Positions 44,218 to 53,950 of a stretch of DNA of 64,000 bases are shown piece by piece. Source of the DNA: Micromonospora sp. H61 (lineage in GTDB: Bacteria; Actinomycetota; Actinomycetes; Mycobacteriales; Micromonosporaceae); assembly GCF_018070325.1 (NCBI RefSeq), contig NZ_JAGPXY010000003.1, positions 1-64,000 of the forward strand, given 5' to 3'. The position numbers were made by a program, and so were the translations under genes. The notes below the pieces were generated by a model. It did not search any database. It saw only the letters and a list, made by a program, of their open reading frames with translations, and had not been told where the DNA came from. Every line of letters starts with the position of its first letter. Positions within the stretch are counted from its first letter, which is position 1.

Positions 44218-45828
44218 GTGGTCGCAGTCGAGGACGCCCCGCCCATTCGCGCCTCTCGTCCGTCGCCTCCTCGACGCGTCCGGGCGGCGGTCGGGGAGAC
44301 GCTGCCGGTCATCGCCCTTCTCGGGGCCTTCTTCGTCGTCAACGACATCCGGTCCTGGCTGACAGCCCAGTACTGGGGCGACGAGGCGTGGGTCGCGCTG
44401 TCGGTCCGTTTCCCCCTCGCCGACCTGCCGGTGACGACCTCGTCGAGCCCGATCGGGTGGAGTTTCCTGCTCCGCCTGGTCCCGGACATCGACCACCTCC
44501 GGGTCGTACCCCTGGGTTTCCAACTGCTGGCCGTCGTCGCGGCCTACCTTCTGGGCCGCTCGCTGGCGTCCGAGCGCGCTCGGGGCATCCTCATCGGTGT
44601 CGTCACCGGGATCGCCGTCCTGCTCCTGCCGGTCCAGCAGACCCGCCACGACCTGAAGCAGTACACAGCGGACGCCGCCGTGGCGGTCTGCCTGCTCGCC
44701 CTGGCCACCTGGACGGAACGCTCCTGGTCCCGGCGGCGACTCGCGGTGGTGGTGGCCGCTGTGGGCCTGGGCATGCTGCTGAGTCACACCACCGCCATCG
44801 TCGCGGTCTGCGTACTCGGCGGGCTGCTGCTCTCCGTCGCCGTGCGCCGGGAGTGGGCGAGGACGGTCGAGGCGACCGTCGCCGGTCTGGTCGCCGGCGC
44901 GCTGGTCGCCGCCGTCTACTTCGGAGTGTCCGCCCGGGGCAACAGCGATGCCATGCGCGACTACTGGGACGCTTTCCTGCCGAGCGTCTCCGAACTGCCC
45001 GCACACCTCGTGCGGCAGACCAAGGCCCTGTCGCCGATGCTCGGCGCACCCGTGTCGATCCTCGCCGTCCTCCTCGTGCTCGGCGTCCTCACGCTGTTCC
45101 GACGCGGACACGCCGCCCCGGCGATCGCCGTCCTCCTGCTGCCGGTGGCGGCCATCGGGCTGGGCGTCGCGGGGATCTACCCGCTGCTCGACCCGCGCAC
45201 GTCCCACTTCCTGATCGTGGTGGCGGGCCTGGTGGCCGGCATCGGCATCATCGGTCTGGCCGACCTGACCGTCGCCCTGGTCCGCCGCGGGCTGCCCCGG
45301 CTACCACCGGGCGTGGTGGCCGCCGTCACCTGCGCCGTCCTGCTCGTCAGCTTCGCCGCCGTCAACCACCGCTGGTACCGCACGGACGGCAACGAACCCG
45401 GGGTCTGGCTGGCACACCAGGCCATCACCGACATCGGATCGTCGACCCGGTACGTCGCGGCGCACAAGGGGCCACACGACCTCGTCGTGGTCAGTGGGCC
45501 CGCCTGGTTCGGGTTCACGCTGTACTCCGACAAGGACCCGCTGAAGCTGGTCGCGCCGGTCACCGGCACCGTCGGTTGGACCCTCACCATGCCCACCCGC
45601 GCCGACGTGATCCTCCCGAAACCCGCCGCCGCCGACAAGCAGTCCATCAAGGACGTACTCGACGAGGTTCTGGCCCGGGCCGCGAAACGGCCGCCCGGCA
45701 CCCGGGTCTGGCTGGTCCGCACGTACACCCACCCGAGTGAGCCGGTGTGGCAGGCGGCGCTCGCCGACTATCACGTGCAACGCGTCACGTCCGGACCGGA
45801 GCCAGTGGTCGTGATCAGCAAAAGGTGA
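44218..45828 (+). CDS. polytopic membrane glycosyltransferase (GT-C, GT39-like)
   Basis: A 536-aa integral membrane protein with about ten helices. The first periplasmic loop carries the acidic pair in QYWGDEAWVALSVRFPLADL, the GT-C hallmark for catalysis on polyprenyl-phosphate sugars. The C-terminal 130 residues are extracellular (FTLYSDKDPLKLVAPVTG, TRVWLVRTYTHPSEPVW). AAGGAG just before GTG 44218 sets the start; a longer frame runs through the RpiR gene antisense and is not credible. It opens the exopolysaccharide region and probably adds a sugar outside the membrane to the polymer or a glycoprotein. Confidence 0.82.
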   Translation: MVAVEDAPPIRASRPSPPRRVRAAVGETLPVIALLGAFFVVNDIRSWLTAQYWGDEAWVALSVRFPLADLPVTTSSSPIGWSFLLRLVPDIDHLRVVPLGFQLLAVVAAYLLGRSLASERARGILIGVVTGIAVLLLPVQQTRHDLKQYTADAAVAVCLLALATWTERSWSRRRLAVVVAAVGLGMLLSHTTAIVAVCVLGGLLLSVAVRREWARTVEATVAGLVAGALVAAVYFGVSARGNSDAMRDYWDAFLPSVSELPAHLVRQTKALSPMLGAPVSILAVLLVLGVLTLFRRGHAAPAIAVLLLPVAAIGLGVAGIYPLLDPRTSHFLIVVAGLVAGIGIIGLADLTVALVRRGLPRLPPGVVAAVTCAVLLVSFAAVNHRWYRTDGNEPGVWLAHQAITDIGSSTRYVAAHKGPHDLVVVSGPAWFGFTLYSDKDPLKLVAPVTGTVGWTLTMPTRADVILPKPAAADKQSIKDVLDEVLARAAKRPPGTRVWLVRTYTHPSEPVWQAALADYHVQRVTSGPEPVVVISKR

Positions 45829-45918
45829 CGGCGGCGACGAGCTGACGGGTGACCGCCGGGCGACTGACTGTGGCACCGGTCGGTACCATGCGCCTGGCGG
45901 TCGAGCGGAGGAGTTGGC

Positions 45919-47898
45919 ATGCAGCCGGAAGGCCCCTACAGGTTCACCCACTTGCTGGGCGGTTCACCGGTGGGCAAGGCCTGGGCCGCCATCGACGAGC
46001 AGGGCCGGTTCGTGAGCGTGGCCGTGCTGGACGCGACGGTTGCCGCCGCCCCCGGTTGGCGGGAGGCGTTCGCCGAGGTCGCGAACGCGCTCGCCCAGTC
46101 GCCCGACGGGCCCCCGATCACGTACGCCGACTTCTCGGCCGCCGCGCCCTGGGTGGCGTACGCCGCCGAGGCCGGACCCGCCCCGGAGAAGCTGTTCCGC
46201 GCGCTCGGCGTGGAGTACCAACCGGTGCCCGCCGCCCCCCGACCCGTCTCCGCCCCTCCCCAGCCGGTGTCCGGTGTGCCGCAGCCGGTGTCCGGTGTGC
46301 CGCAGCCGGTCTCTGGCGTGCCGCAACCCGTGTCCGGTGTGCCGCAGCCGGTCTCTGGCGCGCCGCAGCCGGTCGTCGACATGCCGCATGCCCCGTGGGC
46401 GGTGCAGTCGGCCGCGATCCCGAACCAACCGCCGGCCCATCCCGTCTCGGCCGCGCCGGCGTCGAGCGCACCCGCCTCGCCGGCCGGCCACGATGGCGCA
46501 CCGACGCCGGCCACCGTGTCGGGCCCACCGGCCGACGTGCCTCCGTTCGACCCGTACGCCGCCCCGGTACGACGGATCAAGCCCTCGGCGCCGCCCAAGC
46601 GGCGTACCGGCCTCTGGGCCGGTGTGGCCGCGCTGGCCCTGGTGGCAGTGGTCGGTGGCGGCGCCGGCATCTACGCCCTCAGCTCGGATGAGCCCGACGA
46701 ACCGGACACCCCGCCGACCGCCACCTCCAGCGGCTTTCCCGCCGCGACCCCGCTCGCCCCCGGCCTCAAGCCCTGGGCGCAGGCCGCCCTGCGCAGCCCC
46801 GAGGAGCGCGCACTGGCCGTCGCCGGTCCGTCAATGGTCTTCGTGGAGGTCATGTTCACCGGGTACGTCCGCAACAAGGCCGGTGGCGCCCTGCTGGACA
46901 AGGCCCCGGTGACCTTCAGCCGGCGCTGTAGTGGCGTGGTCGTTCAACACGAGGGGTACGTCCTCAGCAACAGCCAGTGCGTGCAGCCCACCCCGGACGT
47001 CCTGGTCGGGGGTGCCCTGAACGCCGTGGCGAACCGGCTCGTCGCCGAGGGCAGCCTGCAAGCCAAGGACATCAGCACCTACACCCGCAGCCGGTTGAGC
47101 ACCTCGGTCCTGACCGGCGCGAATGCCGGCGATCAGCCGGAGACCCGGCTGTACGGGCAGCTCAACATCGCCAAGGGCGAGGTGACGGACAGCCCGGCGA
47201 TTGCCGGCACCGTCGTCCGGGCCCTCCCGATCGAGGCGGGGAACGTCGCCCTGATCAAGCTGGAGCAGAAGAACCTGCCCACGTCGGAGCTGAACACGTC
47301 GGCCAGCGTCAGCCCCGATACGTCACTGCTCGTGCTGGGCTATGGCACCACCGACACCAGCTTCCGCGCCGCCACCTACACGGTGGTGTCGAAGACGGTG
47401 ACAGTGACCGGGATCGACTCCTCGACTCCGCTGAACCCGTACCGGATCAATGAGGATCTCGGGCTCTATTCACGAGGCGGGATCGCCATCGACCCGAGCG
47501 GCCGGGTGGTCGGCATGCTGGACAACGACGTTCTGCGGCCCGACAAGGCGAACCGCCTCGTCGTGCCGGTCTCCGCCATGACCGCCCTACTCCAAGCTGC
47601 CGGCGTCACGAACGCGCTCGGCAAGGCCGACAACCAGTACCGCAGCGGCCTCGACGCGTACTTCGCCGGAGACGAGTCGACAGCCATCGCCCGATTCGAC
47701 GAGGCCGCGCGGAACTCCCCGACCAACCTGCTGGCCCAGTCGTATCGACAGGCGGCCGTCGACAGCCGGGGGTCCGGCGATTCAGGCGGGTCGAGCTGGG
47801 CCGTGCCGGTGATCGCCGCAGCCGGAGGCGCGCTCGCGGTGGCCATCGTGGTGGCGGTGGCGATGCTCCTGGCGCGGCGGCGCAACAGCCGTTTCTAG
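45919..47898 (+). CDS. membrane protein with degenerate trypsin-like domain
   Basis: A 659-aa multi-part protein. Residues 7-38 (YRFTHLLGGSPVGKAWAAID) look like the start of a Ser/Thr kinase N-lobe, without the rest of a kinase. Then come five VPQPVSG-type repeats (about 113-150), a Pro/Ala-rich tract, a membrane helix (231-253), an extracellular region like a trypsin/HtrA protease, and a final helix before RRRNSRF. The protease site is lost: the His of the TNxHV motif is Gln353 (VLSNSQCV), and the GNSGGP serine motif reads YSRGGIAI. It is thus probably a binding or scaffold protein. The stop shares a CTAG with the convergent acyltransferase. Confidence 0.7.
   Translation: MQPEGPYRFTHLLGGSPVGKAWAAIDEQGRFVSVAVLDATVAAAPGWREAFAEVANALAQSPDGPPITYADFSAAAPWVAYAAEAGPAPEKLFRALGVEYQPVPAAPRPVSAPPQPVSGVPQPVSGVPQPVSGVPQPVSGVPQPVSGAPQPVVDMPHAPWAVQSAAIPNQPPAHPVSAAPASSAPASPAGHDGAPTPATVSGPPADVPPFDPYAAPVRRIKPSAPPKRRTGLWAGVAALALVAVVGGGAGIYALSSDEPDEPDTPPTATSSGFPAATPLAPGLKPWAQAALRSPEERALAVAGPSMVFVEVMFTGYVRNKAGGALLDKAPVTFSRRCSGVVVQHEGYVLSNSQCVQPTPDVLVGGALNAVANRLVAEGSLQAKDISTYTRSRLSTSVLTGANAGDQPETRLYGQLNIAKGEVTDSPAIAGTVVRALPIEAGNVALIKLEQKNLPTSELNTSASVSPDTSLLVLGYGTTDTSFRAATYTVVSKTVTVTGIDSSTPLNPYRINEDLGLYSRGGIAIDPSGRVVGMLDNDVLRPDKANRLVVPVSAMTALLQAAGVTNALGKADNQYRSGLDAYFAGDESTAIARFDEAARNSPTNLLAQSYRQAAVDSRGSGDSGGSSWAVPVIAAAGGALAVAIVVAVAMLLARRRNSRF
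46261..46365 (+). repeat. 21-bp tandem repeats encoding PQPVSGV
   Basis: Five consecutive 21-bp units (first unit CAGCCGGTGTCCGGTGTGCC plus G) differ by a few silent or near-silent bases, followed by a partial unit. Copy number is likely to vary between strains. Confidence 0.9.
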
Positions 47899-48923
47899 TG
47901 CGTCTGCGCGGCGCCTGGCCGAGAAGCCACGCTGCTGGCGGCCCGCGCGGACCCGCCGATCCGGGTGCCGGTCAACCACGGCCCCAGCGGCGTGCTGATG
48001 ACGATCCACGCGAACGCCCAGGGGACCACGAGAGCGGCGCCCAGGTCGACCACCCCACCGGACCTGGGCGTCTTCAGCACCCACAGGATGCCTGCGTGAC
48101 TGAGCACGACGGCGATGCCGCAACCGGCCAGTCGACTGATCACCCCCGACGCCCGCGCGCCGATGCGCAGGTCGAGTTCCTCCGCGAGCCGGATGAGGCC
48201 GACGCTGATCAGGATCGCGGTCAGCACCCCCAGCACCGGGGAGCCGAAGTCGCCGGCCTTGAGGTCCAGGTCCCGGTTGAGGCCGAGCAGCACGAAGCCG
48301 ACGCCGATCGAGAGTGACGCCGCACCGGCGCTGGCTGGAAGGCGCGGACGGAGTCGCCGCAGCAACCGCCCCGCCAGCACGAAGACCAGGCACGCCGGGA
48401 CCAGGAAGAGCCCGAGCGGGCCGGCGGTGACAACGCCGGGCGCAAGGTACGCGGTGACCAGGCCGACCACCGCGACCGTCCAGGCCACCGCGGCGGGGAA
48501 CCGCTCCAGCCACCGGAACGCGACCGCCGCGATGAAGAGCACCGAGACGAACCAGAAAGCGGAGAACGGTCGGACCGCAGCCGTGCCGCCGTAGAGCGCG
48601 TCACCGATGGTGCCCGGTGCGACCTGGCCTGTCGCGGCGTCCGCTGCGAGCAGTGCCGCTACCAGGATGAGGAACCACACCACGTAGGGCACGCCCAGGG
48701 TCGTCCACCGCTTGCGCAACTCCCCGCCGAGCGGTCGACCGGGCGACCAGAAGTAGCCGGTCAGGACGAAGAACACGGGCACGTGCCAGGTGTAGATGGA
48801 CGCGCGGGTCAGGCTGTCGCTCCAGACGTGGCCCGCGACAACCGCGGCGATTCCGACAATCCGGAGGAGGTCGACACCGGCGGAGCGGTTACCCGCCGCC
48901 GTTGTCGTGCTCGTTGCGGCCAT
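47895..48923 (-). CDS. acyltransferase family 3 membrane protein
   Basis: A polytopic O-acyltransferase of about 342 aa with ten helices. It starts with the family pattern GVDLLRIVGIAAVVAGHVWSD (catalytic-type His), then YTWHVPVFFVLTGYFW and the basic loop ELRKRWTTLGVPYVVWFL. It likely acetylates sugars of the exopolysaccharide on the membrane. Candidate starts are ATG 48935, 48932 and 48923; the last is chosen as it begins nearest the conserved region. It is divergent from a sugar O-acetylesterase-like gene, so the two may set the level of acetylation. Confidence 0.85.
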   Translation of the reverse strand: MAATSTTTAAGNRSAGVDLLRIVGIAAVVAGHVWSDSLTRASIYTWHVPVFFVLTGYFWSPGRPLGGELRKRWTTLGVPYVVWFLILVAALLAADAATGQVAPGTIGDALYGGTAAVRPFSAFWFVSVLFIAAVAFRWLERFPAAVAWTVAVVGLVTAYLAPGVVTAGPLGLFLVPACLVFVLAGRLLRRLRPRLPASAGAASLSIGVGFVLLGLNRDLDLKAGDFGSPVLGVLTAILISVGLIRLAEELDLRIGARASGVISRLAGCGIAVVLSHAGILWVLKTPRSGGVVDLGAALVVPWAFAWIVISTPLGPWLTGTRIGGSARAASSVASRPGAAQTH

Positions 48924-49065
48924 GGCGGGCATCATTTCAGACAGCGGGGCCGACCTACGCCCCGGATCGGCACCGGTTCGGCCGGAGGTCGTGCCGGCGT
49001 CGTCGGGTATGGCGCATCGCCTAATCTGGGCACGACACGCTGCCCACACTGTGGAGGTTTCCCGG

Positions 49066-51243
49066 GTGTCTCGTCCCCACCCTCCGTGGGCCCGCCTCCG
49101 ATCGGTGCCCCGACCGGCCTGGATCGGCTTCGGGGTGGTCGTCCTGCTCCTGGCGGCCGTCCCCCTGCTCGGCTGGTCGCCGTCGAGGACCGGCGCACCG
49201 GACGCGGCCTGGTCGGCCGCCGACGTGGACACCCCGCCGCCCGTCGCGCCGATAGACGGCACCACCTGTGCCGCCAACGCGCACGGTATGGCCGGCTTCA
49301 CCCCGGTCAGCGCCCTCGACCTGCCCGAGCGGAACGACCCCAAGAGGCCGCTTGCCCTCTCGTTCGACAGGGCCGGCACTGTGGCCCGCGGGTTCGACCG
49401 GATCGGCTACTGCCTGGAGTTGACCAGCCCCACCGGTACGCAGTGGGTGTGGACCGCCATGTCGCCGTTCACGACCGACGCCCGACGCCTCGGCCCACCG
49501 ACCCGGGCCGGTCAGATCGTCCGGCAACGGATCGCCGATCTGGAGGTCGCCACCAACGCGCCGGGCCTGGCCACCGGCACCGGTCTCACCGGCTATCTGG
49601 AGATGTGGCCGAACAAGTACGGGCCGGTCAACTCCGGCCAGGTCCCCGGTGCCGCCGCCGACCGGTTCGACGCCGACGACGACGTTTACTCGTCGATCGG
49701 GTACGGCTCTTTCCAGGTCCACACGATCGCGGCCACCCGCCCGGCCACGGCGGCTCCGCAGACGGTTCTCGCGGTCAATGGCTTCACCTCGGACGTCCAG
49801 CCGCTGTCGGTGGGCATCGGGACCGCCCCCACCGGTCAGCCCGACTGGACGGCCGCCGGTAACGCCGGCACGTACACCCAGCGTCGGCTGACGGTCTACG
49901 CCCGCGCCTCGGTCCTCACCGTCGGCCAACACCCTCGGGATCGGCAGTTGTACCCCCGGGACGCGGCCGGCGGCGCGGTCGTGCCGGTGGCCGGCAAGGC
50001 GACCGACCCACGGGTCAAGGCCGTACGCCTCAAGGTCGTCAGCGGGGCTGACGCCTGGGACGAGACGGTGCCCGTCGGGGCCGGCGGGGACTTCGCGTTC
50101 CGGCAGCGGATCACCGCCGCGCTGCGGGAGTACCGATTCGAGTTGCACGTGCTCGGCGACGGCGTTGCCCGACGGGCCGCCCTGTGGGAGGGCGTGGTGT
50201 CCGGTGACGTGTACGTCATCCAGGGCCAGTCCAACGCGGTGGCGGCCAGTTACCGGGGATCGTCGATCGGCGAGGAGTCCCCGTACGTCCGCAGTTTCGG
50301 CTCGACGACCGGGGACCGGGTCCTCTCCGGCGCGGACCGTACCTGGAACTACGCCGTCTCGGGTACGGTCCGGCAGCCCGGCTCCGTCGGCCAGTGGGGG
50401 ATTCGCGCGGCCCACCGACTCATGGACACCTACCAGGTGCCGGTAGCCGTGATCAACGGCGCGGAAAACAGCAAGGTCGTGTCGTTCTTCCAACGCAACG
50501 ACGGCAACCCCGGTGACCTGCGCACCAACTACGGCCGCTTGCGGCAACGACTCACCGCCGCCAACGTCATCGGCGAGGTCCGGGCGGTGTTCTGGTACCA
50601 GGGCGAGGCCGACAACAACGACGCCACCGGGCATGTCGCCGGGTTCACCGCGCTGTTGACCGACTGGCGCCGGGAGGTGGGCTTCCGGGTCGACGGAGGC
50701 ACCCGGTACTACGTCGTCCAGGTCGGCAGCTCACCGTGCGGAAACACCTCCGCCGGCCCGCTGCGTGAGGCGCAACGGCGGATGGCCGACACTCTCAAGG
50801 TGACGCTGCTGTCCACCAGCGCTCTGACCGGCCGGGAGGCGTGCCACTTCGCCTGGGAAGAGGGCTACCGCGAGTTGGGCGATCAGGCGTTCGCCGTGTT
50901 GGCCCGCGACATCCACCGCGGCCCCGGCGGGGGCGTGTCTGCCCCGAACCCTCGGTCGGCCGCCTTCACCGACGCTCGGCGTACCCAGGTGGTGGTTCAG
51001 CTCCGTAGCGTTGACCCGCTGACCGTCCGGGCTGGCGCGGGCACCGACTTCACGATCGACGGCAGCACCGCCACCGTCACCGGCGTCGAGTACCGCGAGG
51101 GCGGGCGGCTCGTGCTGAGCCTGTCCGGCCCGGCCGACGGCGCAACCGGGCTGAGTTACCGGGGCGACGCCGGGCCCTGGTGCGTCAACGCCACCGGGGT
51201 CGGTCTGCTGGCCTTCAAGGGCCTGCCGATCGGTGCCGCCTAG
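49066..51243 (+). CDS. membrane-anchored SGNH carbohydrate esterase (sialate O-acetylesterase/CE6-like)
   Basis: A 725-aa extracellular protein held by an N-terminal helix (about 19-36). Residues about 75-340 are an unassigned beta-rich region. The esterase domain follows: VIQGQSNAVAAS with Ser389 of the GQSN motif, VFWYQGEADNN with the QGE motif (Glu514), and GREACHFAWEEGYRELG with His594. This matches the DUF303/CE6 acetylesterase pattern, so it probably removes acetyl groups from polysaccharide. GTG at 49066 has GGAGG upstream. It ends directly against the convergent Wzy-like gene with no gap. Confidence 0.8.
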   Translation: MSRPHPPWARLRSVPRPAWIGFGVVVLLLAAVPLLGWSPSRTGAPDAAWSAADVDTPPPVAPIDGTTCAANAHGMAGFTPVSALDLPERNDPKRPLALSFDRAGTVARGFDRIGYCLELTSPTGTQWVWTAMSPFTTDARRLGPPTRAGQIVRQRIADLEVATNAPGLATGTGLTGYLEMWPNKYGPVNSGQVPGAAADRFDADDDVYSSIGYGSFQVHTIAATRPATAAPQTVLAVNGFTSDVQPLSVGIGTAPTGQPDWTAAGNAGTYTQRRLTVYARASVLTVGQHPRDRQLYPRDAAGGAVVPVAGKATDPRVKAVRLKVVSGADAWDETVPVGAGGDFAFRQRITAALREYRFELHVLGDGVARRAALWEGVVSGDVYVIQGQSNAVAASYRGSSIGEESPYVRSFGSTTGDRVLSGADRTWNYAVSGTVRQPGSVGQWGIRAAHRLMDTYQVPVAVINGAENSKVVSFFQRNDGNPGDLRTNYGRLRQRLTAANVIGEVRAVFWYQGEADNNDATGHVAGFTALLTDWRREVGFRVDGGTRYYVVQVGSSPCGNTSAGPLREAQRRMADTLKVTLLSTSALTGREACHFAWEEGYRELGDQAFAVLARDIHRGPGGGVSAPNPRSAAFTDARRTQVVVQLRSVDPLTVRAGAGTDFTIDGSTATVTGVEYREGGRLVLSLSGPADGATGLSYRGDAGPWCVNATGVGLLAFKGLPIGAA

Positions 51244-52587
51244 TCACCACGGCGCGACGGCGGCGGCGTCGTGCCGTCCCGTCAACCTTTTGAGGGTGGC
51301 GAACCGAACTGGACGCTCCGCCAAATCCACCGGTCCCGGTGCCGGGGTGCGGGCCGGGGCGGCGGACGCCGACACGGTGAGGGCCAGCAGCACGACGATC
51401 CAGGTCAGCCCGTCCACCGACAGCGGGTTCCAGACGACCTCGGTGAACGAGTAGACGACGAGGAGCACCACCGGTGCCTTGGCGGTGAAGGCGTGCCCGT
51501 CCTCGACACTGCGGTGCAGCAGGGTGGCCATCCACAGACCGAACAGGGTCAGCGCGATCAGCCCGCCGGAGAAGATGACCAGAACGTACCCGGAGTGGAA
51601 GAAGTGGGTCGGTGCCTTCTCGATGTCCTGCAGGTAGTACCACTTCGAGACGCCCACGCCGACGGCCTCCCGGCCGCTGAGGTACTCGCGGGCGGCAACC
51701 CAGATGTTGCCGCGGTTGCTCAGCGTGGTCTTCGACGCGCTCCACATCAAATATGTGGCGGCTGTCAGTGCGCCGACGACGAGCGCCACGCAGAGCGCGA
51801 AGGGGATCCGCGGGCTCGGTCGCAGACGCTGCACGAGCAGTGCGCCCAGCATCCAGACGGCTACCGCGCCGACAGCCAGGTAGCTGGTGCGGGAGCCGGT
51901 GGCGACGATCACCAGCAGGCAGAACGACGCCGTCGCCACCAGTTCGACGCGGCGCATCGCGCAGAACGCGGCGACCAGGGTGAACGACGCCAGCATCGCC
52001 GCGTAGTTCTCGGAGTTGTAGAAGCTCTTGAACAGCGCACCGGCCAGAGAGCACTTCTCCAGCTTCCCGCCGGTGCACGCCCGCCACGCCTGCCCGTACA
52101 CAGCGGTCGGAATGGTCAGCAGCGCCAGGACCGCCAGCCCGGTGTAGGCCATCGCCCGCACGCTGACGGTGGTGCGGGCGGCCATCATCCAGAGGGCGAT
52201 CAGCAGGAGCCCGGCTGCCCCGTACGCCGGCAACCGCGACCCGTAGATCCCGGTGCCGGTGACGACGTCGATGAAGGCGCACCAGACGAGCAGGCCGCCG
52301 GCCATCGCCAGCGAGATCCGGAGCCACAGGTCGGACGGGCCGCGGAGGACACCACGGCCAGAGAGCACCAGCCAGCCCAGCAGGGCGACCACCAGCACGC
52401 CGATCAGCATCGAGCTGTGGCTGCCGGCGAGCGCCGGGGCCGCGTTGGTGAGCACCGCGAATCCGACCAGGGCGACCGCCGATGCGGGGTCGCCGAATGC
52501 GGTGGCGACGGACCGCCGTGTTCGGATCAACCACAGAGCCACCGCTACGCCACCGACGGTCAGTAGGACACCGAAGATGGTGGTCAC
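51244..52587 (-). CDS. O-antigen ligase / Wzy-type polysaccharide polymerase
   Basis: A 447-aa integral membrane protein with 11 or so helices and a large extracytoplasmic loop (about 205-330) containing NRGNIWVAAREYLSGREAVGVG, the Wzy_C/WaaL pattern with its functional Arg and the downstream His-containing HFFHSGYVLVIFSGG. In a Wzx/Wzy locus this is the likely polymerase. GTG 52587 follows the flippase stop by one base. It is the last gene of the minus-strand exopolysaccharide operon. Confidence 0.85.
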   Translation of the reverse strand: MTTIFGVLLTVGGVAVALWLIRTRRSVATAFGDPASAVALVGFAVLTNAAPALAGSHSSMLIGVLVVALLGWLVLSGRGVLRGPSDLWLRISLAMAGGLLVWCAFIDVVTGTGIYGSRLPAYGAAGLLLIALWMMAARTTVSVRAMAYTGLAVLALLTIPTAVYGQAWRACTGGKLEKCSLAGALFKSFYNSENYAAMLASFTLVAAFCAMRRVELVATASFCLLVIVATGSRTSYLAVGAVAVWMLGALLVQRLRPSPRIPFALCVALVVGALTAATYLMWSASKTTLSNRGNIWVAAREYLSGREAVGVGVSKWYYLQDIEKAPTHFFHSGYVLVIFSGGLIALTLFGLWMATLLHRSVEDGHAFTAKAPVVLLVVYSFTEVVWNPLSVDGLTWIVVLLALTVSASAAPARTPAPGPVDLAERPVRFATLKRLTGRHDAAAVAPW

Positions 52588-52588
52588 G

Positions 52589-53950
52589 TCAGACCCTTTC
52601 TCGGTCAGGTACCGCTGCCGGTTCGACGACGGCATCGCGGTGCGGGTGTCGCCGCAGGGCGATGACGAGGCACCCCCACAGCAGCATGCCGAGCAGAGCG
52701 TCGCACAGGAGGCTCGACACGACCGCGCCCTGCCATCCGTAAGCGGGGATGAGCCACACGTTGAGCCCCGCGTTGACGACGCCCACCGCGATCTGGCACA
52801 CCGTACGACGGCCCTGGAGTCGGCTTCCAGAGAGGGCGTCCGCGGCCAGGTAGTGGATCGACTTCAGCACCAGGATCGCGCTGAGGCCCTGCAGCGCCAG
52901 GGTCGCCGCCTCGTACTCGGGTCCGAAGATCAGCGGCATGGTCCAGGCCATCGCGACCAGCAGCAGGCTGCTCGGCACGCTGAACATCAGGAAGCGAGGC
53001 AGAAGGCGACGGGCGAGCCCGAGCGCCGCCCGGGGTCCCTCGCGGCCGACCTCGAAGAAGCGGGGGTAGGCGACCGCCGACATCGACCGGGCCGGCGTGT
53101 ACGCGAAGTCCACCACCCGGTAGGCCGCCGCGTAGATCGCCGCCGCCTCGGTGGTGCCGATCCGGGACAGCATGACCTTGTCGATGTCGTTGTAGACCGT
53201 CTGGGCGGAGAGGCCGACGGCGAACAGCAGTCCGCTGCGGGCCTGGTTGAGCGCCGGCCCGACGGACCAGGAACCGCCTCCGCCGCCGCGCAATCCGTAC
53301 CAGGTAGTCAGCAGGCAGACCACGACGGAGACCGCCAGCGCGGTGAGAGCCCAGTTCCGAAGGGAGATCGGCTCGTCCGCCGCGGCGAGGACCAGTGCGC
53401 CGACCAGCCGGAACACGTGCAGCAGGGCGGGGATGACCGACGCGACGAAGACCTTGCCCCGGGCCTGCACCGACGCGGCCACGGCCTCGATGAGCCGCCA
53501 GGCCACCAGGTCGGCGGCAGCGAGGCAGAGCATGTCGACAGCACCGATCTCGCTACCCCAGATCGCCACCCCGGCCGCGCTCACCACCACGGTCGCGCCC
53601 ACACCGAAGACGACGGTCAGGACCAGGCCCCGCGTGAGGTGGCGGGCCCACTCGCCGGGGGCCTCGGCGTAGCTCTGGAAGATCAGACTCGGTGCGCCGG
53701 CGGACGCGAACGGGGAGACCACGGCGACGAGGGCGGTGACGCCGACGAAGAGCCCGTAGGTGTCGATCGACATCTCTCGGGCCAGCAGGACGAAGAGCAC
53801 GCCCTGCGCGAGGGTCCGTAGCAGTGTGCCGGTGAAGAACTTCCCGGACCGCTTCAGGAAGGTGTCGCGTCCGCTCGGGGGACGCCGATGCGACCGTGGC
53901 CGCGGTGCGGTCGGCTCTACGGAGCCGACCGCGCCGGAGGGCGTACTCAC
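52589..53950 (-). CDS. oligosaccharide flippase (Wzx-like, MATE/MOP superfamily)
   Basis: A 453-aa membrane protein with 12-14 predicted helices after a cytoplasmic Pro/Arg-rich head (MSTPSGAVGSVEPTAPRP). Segments like LARRLLPRFLMFSVPSSLLL, YNDIDKVMLSRIGTTEAAAIYAAAYRVVD and MPLIFGPEYEAATLALQ are typical of polysaccharide flippases. It should move undecaprenyl-linked repeat units to the outside for the neighbouring polymerase. GTG 53950 overlaps the GT4 stop by 4 nt. Confidence 0.87.
   Translation of the reverse strand: MSTPSGAVGSVEPTAPRPRSHRRPPSGRDTFLKRSGKFFTGTLLRTLAQGVLFVLLAREMSIDTYGLFVGVTALVAVVSPFASAGAPSLIFQSYAEAPGEWARHLTRGLVLTVVFGVGATVVVSAAGVAIWGSEIGAVDMLCLAAADLVAWRLIEAVAASVQARGKVFVASVIPALLHVFRLVGALVLAAADEPISLRNWALTALAVSVVVCLLTTWYGLRGGGGGSWSVGPALNQARSGLLFAVGLSAQTVYNDIDKVMLSRIGTTEAAAIYAAAYRVVDFAYTPARSMSAVAYPRFFEVGREGPRAALGLARRLLPRFLMFSVPSSLLLVAMAWTMPLIFGPEYEAATLALQGLSAILVLKSIHYLAADALSGSRLQGRRTVCQIAVGVVNAGLNVWLIPAYGWQGAVVSSLLCDALLGMLLWGCLVIALRRHPHRDAVVEPAAVPDRERV

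Noticed and set aside
46261..46365. CRISPR-like tandem repeat
   Set aside because: Units are 21 bp with no spacers and encode PQPVSGV in frame within a protein.
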